Of a stretch of DNA of 12,744 bases, positions 7,158 to 12,744 are shown one piece after another. Origin of the DNA: Candidatus Elarobacter sp. (GTDB taxonomy: Bacteria > Vulcanimicrobiota > Vulcanimicrobiia > Vulcanimicrobiales > Vulcanimicrobiaceae). The stretch lies in the NCBI GenBank assembly GCA_030150085.1, contig JASLGJ010000245.1, forward strand, positions 1 to 12,744, in the 5' to 3' direction. The notes under the pieces are model-generated. The model was not told where the DNA came from, searched no databases, and saw only the letters and a list, made by a program, of their open reading frames with translations. The position numbers were made by a program, and so were the translations under genes. Positions within the stretch are counted from its first letter, which is position 1. Each line of letters begins with the position of its first letter.

Positions 7158-8122
7158 GCGAGCTGCGCTGGAACCCGCTGCAGCGGGAGTGGGTCGCGAC
7201 CGCGACGCACCGCCAGGAGCGGACGTTCTTTCCGCCCGACGACTACTGCCCGCTCTGTCCCACCAAGCCGGGCGGCTTTCCGACCGAGGTCCCCGCGCCG
7301 ACCTACGACCTGGTCGTGTTCGCCAACAAGTTCCCCTCGCTCCAGCCGCACCCGCCGCCGCCCGCCGTGGCGGGCAGCGCGCTCGAACCGGTCGCGCCCG
7401 CGCACGGCGCGTGCGAGGTCGTGCTCTACACGCCCGACCACCACGCCACGCTGGCCCAAGCCCCGGTGCGCCGGATCGAGCATTTGGTGCGGGTCTGGCG
7501 CGAGCGCACCCGCGCGCTGCTGGCCCGCCCCGACGTCGAGCACGTCTTCCCGTTCGAGAACAAGGGCGCGGCGATCGGCGTCACGCTCACCCACCCGCAC
7601 GGCCAGATCTACGCCTACCCCTTCGTGCCGCCGGTCGTGGCGCGCGAGATCGCGAGCGCGCAGGCGTATCGCGACGCGCACGGCGGCTGCCTGTTCTGCG
7701 CCGTGCGCGCGCAAGAAGAAGAAGACGGCCGGCGCGTCGTCGCGCGCGAGCACGGCTGGGTGGCCTACGTGCCGTTCTTCGCCCGCTACCCTTACGAGAC
7801 GCACCTGGTCGCGACGCGCTGCGCGCGCACCCTGCTCGACCTCGACGGCGACGAAGTGCGCGGCTTGGCGCGGCTGCTCAAGCGCGTGCTGGTCGGCTTC
7901 GACGCGCTGTTCGAGCTGTCGTTCCCCTACATCATGGCGCTGCACCAAGCGCCCAAGGGGGACGCGCCCTACCACCTGCACCTGGAGCTCTATCCCCCGC
8001 TGCGCAGCGCGAGCCGGCTGAAATACCTGGCCGGCAGCGAAGCGGGCGCGGGGATGTTCATCAACGACACGCTGGCCGAGGAGAAGGCGGCCGAGCTGCG
8101 CGCCAAGGTGCCGCCCGGGTGA
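7154..8122 (+). CDS. galT: Galactose-1-phosphate uridylyltransferase
   Basis: This Leloir-pathway enzyme exchanges galactose-1-phosphate with UDP-glucose to give UDP-galactose and glucose-1-phosphate. It has 322 residues, in the range of the shorter class 1 enzymes. WNPLQREWVATATHRQ starts the protein. YCPLCP gives zinc-type cysteines C32 and C35, and H96/H97 lies in the TPDHHATL block. FPFENKGAAIGVTLTHPHGQIYAYPF holds the active site HPHGQ (147-151), with H149 as the expected uridylylated nucleophile. The second HIT-like half includes VPFFARYPYETHLV and APYHLHLELYPPLRS, then KYLAGSEAGAGMFINDTLAE. GTG 7154 overlaps the 38-residue gene and the stop overlaps galK, both as GTGA, implying translational coupling. 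There is no galE in the window to regenerate UDP-glucose. Confidence 0.96.
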   Translation: MSELRWNPLQREWVATATHRQERTFFPPDDYCPLCPTKPGGFPTEVPAPTYDLVVFANKFPSLQPHPPPPAVAGSALEPVAPAHGACEVVLYTPDHHATLAQAPVRRIEHLVRVWRERTRALLARPDVEHVFPFENKGAAIGVTLTHPHGQIYAYPFVPPVVAREIASAQAYRDAHGGCLFCAVRAQEEEDGRRVVAREHGWVAYVPFFARYPYETHLVATRCARTLLDLDGDEVRGLARLLKRVLVGFDALFELSFPYIMALHQAPKGDAPYHLHLELYPPLRSASRLKYLAGSEAGAGMFINDTLAEEKAAELRAKVPPG

Positions 8123-9255
8123 TCGAGCTCAACGGGCTGCGCGACGCGTTCGCCGAGCTGAGCGCGCGCCCGCCGCGCTTCTTCCGCGCGCCGGGGCGGG
8201 TCAACCTGATCGGCGAGCACGTCGACTACAGCGAGGGCTTCGTGCTGCCGCTGGCGATCGACCGCGCGACCGTCGCCGCGGCCGCGCCGCGCGAGGACCG
8301 CACCGTGCGGGTCCGCTCGCTGGCCACCGGCGAGACGGCCGAGTTCTCGCTCGACCAGCCCGACCCGCGCCCGCGCGGCAGCTGGCTCGACTACGCGCAG
8401 GGCGTGGCGCTGGCGCTGGCCCGGCGGGTGCCGCTGCGCGGGGCCGACGTCGCGCTGCGCACCACGGTGCCGATCGGCGCGGGCCTGTCGTCGTCGGCCG
8501 CGTTCGAGCTGGCGGTCGGCCTGGCGCTGCTCTCGGCGGCGGGCGCGGAGCTGGAGCCGCGCGAGCTCGCCCACGCCGCGCAGGAGGCCGAGAACGCCTT
8601 CGTCGGCTTGCGCAGCGGGATCATGGACCAGCTCGCCTCGGCGCTGGGGGTGCGCGACCACGCGCTGCTGATCGACTGCCGCAGCGAGGACGTCACGCCG
8701 GTGCCGCTCCCGTCCCAGGCCGCGCTCGTCGTGGCCGACTCGGGCGTCAAGCACGAGCTGGCCGGCTCGGCCTACAACGAGCGCCGGGCCGAGAGCGAGG
8801 AGGCCGCGCGCCGGCTGGGCGCGCGCACGCTGCGCGACGTGTCGATCGCCGAGTTCGCCCGGCGCGGCGCGCTCCTGCCCGAGCCGCTGCGGCGCCGCGC
8901 GCGCCACGTCGTGGGCGAGAACGCGCGCGTGCTGGCCACCGTCTCCGCGCTGCGCAACGGCGACCTGACCGACGTCGGGCGGCTGATGAACGACTCGCAC
9001 GACGCGCTGCGCGACGACTACGAGGTGAGCGCGCCCGAGCTCGACCTGCTGGTCGAGGCCGCGCGGCGGGTGGACGGCGTCTACGGCGCGCGCATGACCG
9101 GGGGCGGCTTCGGCGGCTCGATCGTGGCTTTGGTGCGCCGCGACGCGAGCGCGGTCCTGACCCGAGCGCTGGAGTCGGCGTACGCCGCGCGCTACGGCCG
9201 CAAGCCGTCTGTGACTCAGGTTAACGCTGCCGACGGAGCGGCACCGATCGGCTGA
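8119..9255 (+). CDS. galK: Galactokinase
   Basis: This GHMP-family kinase phosphorylates alpha-D-galactose with ATP to galactose-1-phosphate. It has 378 residues, the normal length. The galactokinase signature GRVNLIGEHVDY is at 26-37, the phosphate-binding loop PIGAGLSSSAAFE at 118-130, and the third GHMP motif GGGFGGS at 328-334. EAENAFVGLRSGIMDQLAS carries the catalytic aspartate, and ADSGVKHELAGSAYNERR is also typical. GTG 8119 overlaps the galT stop as GTGA; choosing it places the signature at the expected distance from the N-terminus. It is the last gene of the tight cluster that begins at glf. A 79-base gap follows before the GH43 gene. Confidence 0.97.
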   Translation: MIELNGLRDAFAELSARPPRFFRAPGRVNLIGEHVDYSEGFVLPLAIDRATVAAAAPREDRTVRVRSLATGETAEFSLDQPDPRPRGSWLDYAQGVALALARRVPLRGADVALRTTVPIGAGLSSSAAFELAVGLALLSAAGAELEPRELAHAAQEAENAFVGLRSGIMDQLASALGVRDHALLIDCRSEDVTPVPLPSQAALVVADSGVKHELAGSAYNERRAESEEAARRLGARTLRDVSIAEFARRGALLPEPLRRRARHVVGENARVLATVSALRNGDLTDVGRLMNDSHDALRDDYEVSAPELDLLVEAARRVDGVYGARMTGGGFGGSIVALVRRDASAVLTRALESAYAARYGRKPSVTQVNAADGAAPIG

Positions 9256-9272
9256 GCCCGGCGTTTGGTAGG

Positions 9273-9320
9273 GGAGGCTAAAGTGACGGCGCGCCCGTGC
9301 CGATGCCTTTGAAGACCTCC
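9273..9320 (+). promoter_or_regulatory. Possible SD-sequestering hairpin around the leader peptide
   Basis: GGAGG (9273-9277) can pair with CCTCC (9316-9320), and AAAG (9280-9283) with CTTT (9307-9310), with a small internal loop between them. The pairing would hide the leader peptide's ribosome binding site and start, and ribosome movement through the nine codons would open it. This is a pattern seen by eye, without energy calculation or comparison. Confidence 0.3.
9283..9312 (+). CDS. Possible nine-codon leader peptide MTARPCRCL
   Basis: A GTG at 9283 with a near-perfect Shine-Dalgarno GGGGAGG at 9271-9277 (five-base spacing) opens a nine-codon frame ending in TGA at 9310-9312, 22 bases before the GH43 start. 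The peptide would have Cys codons at positions 6 and 8. The strong ribosome binding site contrasts with the poor one of the GH43 gene. Peptides this short cannot be proven from one sequence. Confidence 0.35.
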   Translation: MTARPCRCL

Positions 9321-9334
9321 GAGCGAGAACGATC

Positions 9335-10975
9335 GTGGCTGTTGCGTTTCCAAGGCCGCTCTTCGCGGCATTTCCCGCCAAGTACCGCAACCCGGTACAG
9401 CCGGGCGACTTCCCCGATCCGAGCGTCATCCGGATCGGGGACCGTGATTTCTACGCCGTCACCACGTCGACCGACTGGGCGCCGTACTTCCCGATCTTCC
9501 ACTCGCGCGACCTGGTCAACTGGAACCTGGTCGGACACGTCTTCGCGCGCCGCCCGGACTGGTGCGCGGGCAACTTCTGGGCCCCCGACTTCGCCCTGCG
9601 CGAGGGCCGCTTCTACGTGTACTACACCGCGCGCCGCAAGGACGGGCCGCTGTGCGTCGCGGTCGCCACGGCCGAGCGGCCCGAGGGCCCCTACACCGAC
9701 CACGGCCCGCTGATCGGCCAGACCTACGGCTCGATCGACGCCATGCAGGCCGACGACGAGCACGGCGCGCCCTGGCTGCTCTGGAAAGAGGACGGCAACG
9801 CGCACGGCAAGCCGACCCCGATCTGGGCCCAGCGGCTCTCGGCCGACGGGCTGGTGCTGCTGGGCGAGAAGGTCGAGCTGCTGCGCAACGACGCGCCCTG
9901 GGAAGGGACGCTGGTCGAGGCGGCTCACGTGATCCGGCGCGACGGCTGGTTCTACATGTTCTACTCGGGCAACGCGTGCTGCGGCGAGGAGTGCTCCTAC
10001 GCGGTCGGCGCGGCGCGGGCGCGCTCGCTGAGCGGGCCCTGGGAGAAGTGCCCCCGCAACCCGGTCCTGGCGAGCAACGAGGCCTGGCGCTGCCCCGGCC
10101 ACGGCGCGCCGGTCGCGGCCTGGGACGGCAACTACTACTACCTCTACCACGCCTACCAGGTGCGCGGCGACGCGATCTACGTCGGCCGCCAGCTGTGCCT
10201 GGACGCGATCGCCTGGGACGCCGACGGCTGGCCCTCGATCAACGACGGCCAGGGGCCCAGCCGGGTCGCTCCCGCGCCGTTTCCGCTCGAGCGCCAGGCC
10301 CCCCGGCAGACCCGCTGGCGGGCCGACTTCGGGGCCGCGCTCGACCGCGGCTGGCAGTGGCCGCAGTCCAACCCGCCCGGGGTCGAGCTCGAGCGGGGCG
10401 CGCTCGTCCTGAGCGCCGTGCACCAGCGCAAGAGCGGCGACCCGCTGGCCGCCGTGCTGGGCCGGCCGATCACCAGCGGCGACTACACCGCCCAGGCGGT
10501 GGTCGACGCGCGCCGCCAGGCGCCCGGCATGCTGGCCTCGCTGTGCGCCTACGGCAGCCACAAGGACGCGCTGGGCATCGGGGTCCGCGGCGGCGAGGTC
10601 GTCGTCTGGCGCCGGCGCGGCGGGCGGGTCGTCGAGCTGGCCCGCAGCCCGGTGCGAGCGGGCAAGCTGCACCTGCGCTGCACGGCGCTGGCCGGACGGA
10701 CCTACCGCTTCGCCTTCAGCCCGGACGGCCGGCGCTGGACGAACCTGGGCGACCGCATCGACGGCTCCTGGCTCCCGCCCTGGGACGCCGGGGTGCGGAT
10801 CGCTCTCGCGGCCGGCGGGGCGGGCGGGGCCCAGGCCCGTTTCAGCGCGCTCGAGATCGTGCCCACCCCGGCCCCGGTCACCCGGCTCGGCGAGCGGGTC
10901 TCCAGGCGGGCTCGGCTGGCCGCGCTGCTCAGCCGCGCCGCCGCGTCGGCCGGGCTGGCCGCCCGGCCGGGCTGA
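9335..10975 (+). CDS. GH43-type glycoside hydrolase with C-terminal beta-sandwich
   Basis: A 546-residue family 43 glycosidase, a group that includes beta-xylosidases, alpha-L-arabinofuranosidases and some galactan-active enzymes. The five-bladed propeller spans about 17-320. NPVQPGDFPDPS gives the catalytic base D28, SIDAM the pKa-modulating D135, and EGTLVEAAHV the general acid E195. FYSGNACCGEECSYAVGAARA matches a Cys-containing strand seen in family members. Residues about 330-510 form a DUF1349/GH43_C2-like sandwich (WRADFGAALDRGWQWPQSNPPGVELE, then SGDYTAQAVVD). The last 30 residues are Arg/Ala-rich and probably disordered. GTG 9335 places the first catalytic Asp at the usual depth; no signal peptide is seen, so it appears cytoplasmic. 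The Shine-Dalgarno is weak. It follows galK by 79 bases in the same direction. The substrate is not determinable; a pentofuranoside or galactofuranoside is an inference from glf and gal neighbours. Confidence 0.88.
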   Translation: MAVAFPRPLFAAFPAKYRNPVQPGDFPDPSVIRIGDRDFYAVTTSTDWAPYFPIFHSRDLVNWNLVGHVFARRPDWCAGNFWAPDFALREGRFYVYYTARRKDGPLCVAVATAERPEGPYTDHGPLIGQTYGSIDAMQADDEHGAPWLLWKEDGNAHGKPTPIWAQRLSADGLVLLGEKVELLRNDAPWEGTLVEAAHVIRRDGWFYMFYSGNACCGEECSYAVGAARARSLSGPWEKCPRNPVLASNEAWRCPGHGAPVAAWDGNYYYLYHAYQVRGDAIYVGRQLCLDAIAWDADGWPSINDGQGPSRVAPAPFPLERQAPRQTRWRADFGAALDRGWQWPQSNPPGVELERGALVLSAVHQRKSGDPLAAVLGRPITSGDYTAQAVVDARRQAPGMLASLCAYGSHKDALGIGVRGGEVVVWRRRGGRVVELARSPVRAGKLHLRCTALAGRTYRFAFSPDGRRWTNLGDRIDGSWLPPWDAGVRIALAAGGAGGAQARFSALEIVPTPAPVTRLGERVSRRARLAALLSRAAASAGLAARPG

Positions 10976-10977
10976 GC

Positions 10978-11146
10978 GGTCTTTCGTACGCTGGGAGCAG
11001 ACGAGCAGGCGTTACCCGGCGCGACGGCCGGGTAAAGACCGGAGGTGGGTCGCTCTGATGCCCACCGGTACGGCTCACGGACGGCCCGCAGCCGCCGGCG
11101 CTTCTTCGAGCGTGCGGCGCCTGCGGGCCCGGTTCCGGGCCGAACC
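10978..11146 (+). ncRNA. Candidate structured RNA leader (tandem strong hairpins)
   Basis: The 192-base gap between the GH43 gene and the Cys-rich gene is filled with inverted repeats. GGTCT (10978-10982) pairs with AGACC (11036-11040) and encloses a perfect 9-pair hairpin TTACCCGGC/GCCGGGTAA (11012-11020, 11027-11035); CGCTG (10989-10993) and CAGGCG (11006-11011) could form a third arm. Next comes GGTGGG/CCCACC (11044-11049, 11061-11066), then a second perfect 9-pair repeat GGCCCGCAG/CTGCGGGCC (11083-11091, 11121-11129), then GGTTC/GAACC (11131-11135, 11142-11146). It ends shortly before the Shine-Dalgarno of the next gene. It does not match any riboswitch consensus I can recall. High GC makes chance stems common, so this is a candidate only. 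The strand is assumed from the gene direction. Confidence 0.4.
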
Positions 11147-11167
11147 GACCCTGCTCGAGGACGCGAC

Positions 11168-11362
11168 ATGGACAACTTGGTGCTCTGCCCCTGCGGCCAC
11201 AACCTGACCCAGCACGACTACGCCGGCTGCTCCGGCGACCGGCTGCGCCGTTGCGGCTGCGAGCGCGACCGCCACGCCGCGCTCGAAGCCGCGGTCGACA
11301 GCGTCCGCACGGTCCCGGTCCTGTCGAACGGCTACAACGGCCGCTCCAACGACGCCGCCTAG
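11168..11362 (+). CDS. Small Cys/His-rich protein (putative zinc-binding), 64 residues
   Basis: ATG 11168 has a good Shine-Dalgarno GAGGA (11157-11161) six bases upstream; the frame is open further upstream to 11045 but that part looks like random translation of the structured leader. The protein begins MDNLVLCPCGHNLTQHDY and continues GCSGDRLRRCGCERDRH. The ordered ligands C7, C9, H11, H16, C21, C29 and C31 suggest one or two bound zinc ions. The remainder is a short Ala/Val helix (AALEAAVDSVRTV) and a polar tail. It resembles small CxCGH...H...C...CxC proteins common in GC-rich bacteria, none with a function I can name. It has no signal peptide or membrane segment. It sits between the structured leader and the rpoB promoter, and probably has its own transcript. 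Confidence 0.75.
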   Translation: MDNLVLCPCGHNLTQHDYAGCSGDRLRRCGCERDRHAALEAAVDSVRTVPVLSNGYNGRSNDAA

Positions 11363-11372
11363 GGGGCGGCGC

Positions 11373-11395
11373 GCGGGCGAGCCCGCCCGGCGGGC
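11373..11395 (+). terminator. GC-only hairpin, possible terminator of the Cys-rich gene
   Basis: Ten bases after the TAG of the Cys-rich gene, GCGGG (11373-11377) and CCCGC (11382-11386) flank a CGAG loop. An alternative pairing GCCCG (11381-11385) with CGGGC (11391-11395) overlaps it. There is no T-tract, so Rho-independent termination is doubtful. The position between a gene end and a strong promoter is the main support. Confidence 0.3.
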
Positions 11396-11414
11396 CGGGC
11401 AGCGGCAATCACCC

Positions 11415-11444
11415 TTGACAGCCCTTGTCGAGCGGTGATAGGAT
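11415..11444 (+). promoter_or_regulatory. Housekeeping-type promoter of rpoB
   Basis: A consensus TTGACA -35 (11415-11420) is followed after 18 bases by TAGGAT (11439-11444), preceded by TGA to give an extended -10 (TGnTAGGAT). It is the best sigma-70-type promoter in the window and stands out in GC-rich DNA. Expected initiation is near 11450-11453, about 135 bases before the rpoB ATG. CTTGACA and TGTCGAG around GCCCT form an imperfect inverted repeat over the -35, which could be an operator. Confidence 0.75.
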
Positions 11445-11450
11445 ACGGCC

Positions 11451-11584
11451 CTATGCCCCTCGGCGGATAGCGGCATATCGGATGAGCGAGGCACCCTCAC
11501 TCAGGTGGGGTTGACCTTGCCCTTTTCGCATTTGTCCTCCCCGAGCGCGCGTGAGCCCACGCAGAGAGAACCCCCTAGAGCAGT
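11451..11584 (+). other. rpoB 5' leader with hairpin and mini-frame
   Basis: The predicted untranslated leader begins with a perfect TATGCC (11452-11457)/GGCATA (11472-11477) hairpin that would lie at the 5' end of the transcript. A ten-codon frame, ATG 11482 to TGA 11514 (MSEAPSLRWG), has no Shine-Dalgarno. A pyrimidine-rich stretch follows at about 11515-11541. No known ribosomal-protein leader motif was recognised. The rpoB Shine-Dalgarno is weak (TAGAG at 11576-11580, four bases before the ATG). Confidence 0.4.
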
Positions 11585-12744
11585 ATGGCGACGAAGACGA
11601 CGGCGGACAAACCCAAGACGACGCGCAGCCGCAAGAAGACCGAGGCGGCCCCCGCGCCGGCCAACGGGTCCTCGGCGACGACCGCAGTCAAGCAAGAGAA
11701 CATCGCGAGCGCGAGCTTCCACGTACCCGAGGAAGCCTTCACCGTCGAGCTCCCGGAAGACCCGGGCCCGAAGCGCCAGCGCCACTCGTTCGCGAAGATC
11801 ACGGACGTCCTCAACCTTCCCGACCTGATCGAGCTGCAGAAAGCCTCCTTCAAGTGGTTCATCAACGATGGCCTCAAGGACGCCTTCGAGTCGATCTCGC
11901 CGATCAAGGACTTCACGGGCAACTTGGTGCTGGAGTTCGGCGAGCATTCGCTCGGTGAGCCCAAGTACACGGTCGAGGAGTGCCGCGAGCGCGACATGAC
12001 CTACAGCGCGCCGCTGCGCGTGCGCGTGCGCCTGATCACGGCGGAGTCGGGCGAGATCAAGGGCATCCCGGACCAAGAGATCTTCATGGGCGACTTCCCG
12101 CTCATGACGGACAAGGGCACCTTCATGATCAACGGCGCCGAGCGCGTGATCGTGAGCCAGCTCGTCCGCTCGCCGGGCGTCTACTTCCTCGCGGACAAGG
12201 ACACCAACAACCGCGACACCTACAACGCCACGATCATCCCCAACCGCGGCGCCTGGATCGAGTTCGAGACCGACAACGGGACGAAGAACGACGAGACCGA
12301 GGGCACGATCGGGGTCCGGATCGACAAGAACCGCAAGATCTACGCGACGACCTTCGTGCGCGCCCTCTCGCGCCCCGACCTGGGCTACGACTGGGAGAGC
12401 GACGAGGCGATCCTGGCCTTGTTCGACAGCAGCCCGCTGATCGCGAACTGCCTCGAAAAAGACAAGGACATCAAGACCAAGGAAGACGCGCTCAAGGAAA
12501 TCTACAAGAAGCTGCGTCCCGGCGAACCTGAGAACGCGGAAAACGCCGAGAAGCTGCTCGAGTCGCTGTTCTTCGATGAGAAGCGCTACGATCTCGCCGG
12601 CGTCGGCCGCTACAAGCTCAGCGGCAAGCTCGAGAAGGAGTACGTCGCGGCCAAACTGTCGATCCCGCCGATCGACAAGAAGGCGCTCACGCGCGACGAC
12701 ATGATCTCGGTGATCCGCCGGCTGATCAAGGTCGCCACTCGGCA
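11585..12744 (+). CDS. rpoB: RNA polymerase beta subunit, N-terminal third (partial)
   Basis: This is the catalytic beta subunit of RNA polymerase; 386 codons are visible before the window ends. The start is fixed by an in-frame TAG at 11576-11578, so ATG 11585 is the first possible start. Residues 1 to about 65 are a basic, Ala/Thr/Lys-rich extension ([18 protein letters not shown]) not shared by typical RpoB, which usually begins 20-30 residues before the RxSFAKI block seen here at 66-72. The protrusion follows with [15 protein letters not shown], the [23 protein letters not shown] block, [12 protein letters not shown] and [19 protein letters not shown] (to about 201). The lobe region has [11 protein letters not shown], then [38 protein letters not shown]. 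Codon choice looks more biased (AAG, ATC, GAC) and less GC-extreme than in neighbours, as expected for high expression. No rplJ/rplL lies upstream. Confidence 0.98.
   Translation, partial: MATKTTADKPKTTRSRKKTEAAPAPANGSSATTAVKQENIASASFHVPEEAFTVELPEDPGPKRQRHSFAKITDVLNLPDLIELQKASFKWFINDGLKDAFESISPIKDFTGNLVLEFGEHSLGEPKYTVEECRERDMTYSAPLRVRVRLITAESGEIKGIPDQEIFMGDFPLMTDKGTFMINGAERVIVSQLVRSPGVYFLADKDTNNRDTYNATIIPNRGAWIEFETDNGTKNDETEGTIGVRIDKNRKIYATTFVRALSRPDLGYDWESDEAILALFDSSPLIANCLEKDKDIKTKEDALKEIYKKLRPGEPENAENAEKLLESLFFDEKRYDLAGVGRYKLSGKLEKEYVAAKLSIPPIDKKALTRDDMISVIRRLIKVATR

Noticed and set aside
7990..9429. A 479-codon minus-strand frame across galK and the spacer
   Set aside because: It is antisense to a textbook galactokinase and shows only Arg/Ala/Gly-rich composition.
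9297..9713. A 138-codon frame starting just before the GH43 gene
   Set aside because: It reads the GH43 coding region in another frame, giving Ser/Thr/Arg-rich sequence with no domain.
9278..10672. A 464-codon minus-strand frame opposite the GH43 gene
   Set aside because: The plus strand carries all three catalytic motifs of GH43. The antisense product has no recognisable domain.
11012..11035. The TTACCCGGC/GCCGGGTAA hairpin as an intrinsic terminator of the GH43 gene
   Set aside because: No T-tract follows it, and it is nested in a larger set of stems, so a structured RNA is the better reading; factor-dependent termination cannot be excluded.
11045..11167. Extending the Cys-rich protein upstream by 41 codons
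   Set aside because: The extension crosses the inverted repeats and is Arg-rich. ATG 11168 has a well-placed GAGGA and starts directly before the conserved-looking Cys block.

Overview
The window is GC-rich bacterial chromosome, densely coded, with many GTGA-type gene overlaps. No rRNA, tRNA, CRISPR, insertion sequence or phage gene was seen. The RpoB N-terminal part is not of actinobacterial type: it has the [23 protein letters not shown] context and a long basic leader. Together with the high GC and gene content this suggests a deep-branching Terrabacteria-like lineage, with Eremiobacterota (WPS-2) as my first guess. That assignment is an inference and is weakly held.

Layout. (1) Positions 1-200, minus strand: the start of an exported protein that looks like the N-terminal periplasmic part of a NicO/RcnA-type nickel/cobalt transporter. 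(2) Positions 408-2599, plus strand: a two-gene signalling unit, a SpoIIE-type phosphatase fused to an RsbW-like ATPase domain, followed by a Crp/Fnr-like regulator. (3) Positions 2560-3684, minus strand: a GT4-type glycosyltransferase. It converges on the regulator gene with a 40-base overlap and diverges from glf. Its best ribosome binding site points to an ATT start codon. (4) Positions 3809-9255, plus strand: a tight six-gene cluster of glf (UDP-galactopyranose mutase), a stand-alone GH1-like protein, an aldose-epimerase-like protein, a 38-residue microprotein, galT and galK. (5) Positions 9335-10975: a GH43-type glycosidase, preceded by a possible nine-codon Cys-containing leader peptide. 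(6) Positions 10978-11146: a stretch of strong nested and tandem inverted repeats that may be a structured RNA leader, followed by a 64-residue Cys/His-rich small protein. (7) From 11415: a clear housekeeping promoter, a 5' leader and the first 386 codons of rpoB, which runs off the window.

Working together. The central cluster reads as a galactose route. A beta-glycosidase-like protein and a mutarotase-like protein could supply alpha-galactose. GalK would phosphorylate it, GalT would exchange it with UDP-glucose to give UDP-galactopyranose, and Glf would convert that to UDP-galactofuranose. The divergent GT4 enzyme could use a nucleotide sugar for a surface glycan. No galE, sugar transporter or dedicated galactofuranosyltransferase is visible here. 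The least explained items are the 38-residue protein embedded in the cluster, the structured region before the Cys-rich protein, the probable ATT start, and rpoB having its own promoter with no rplJ/rplL in front of it.
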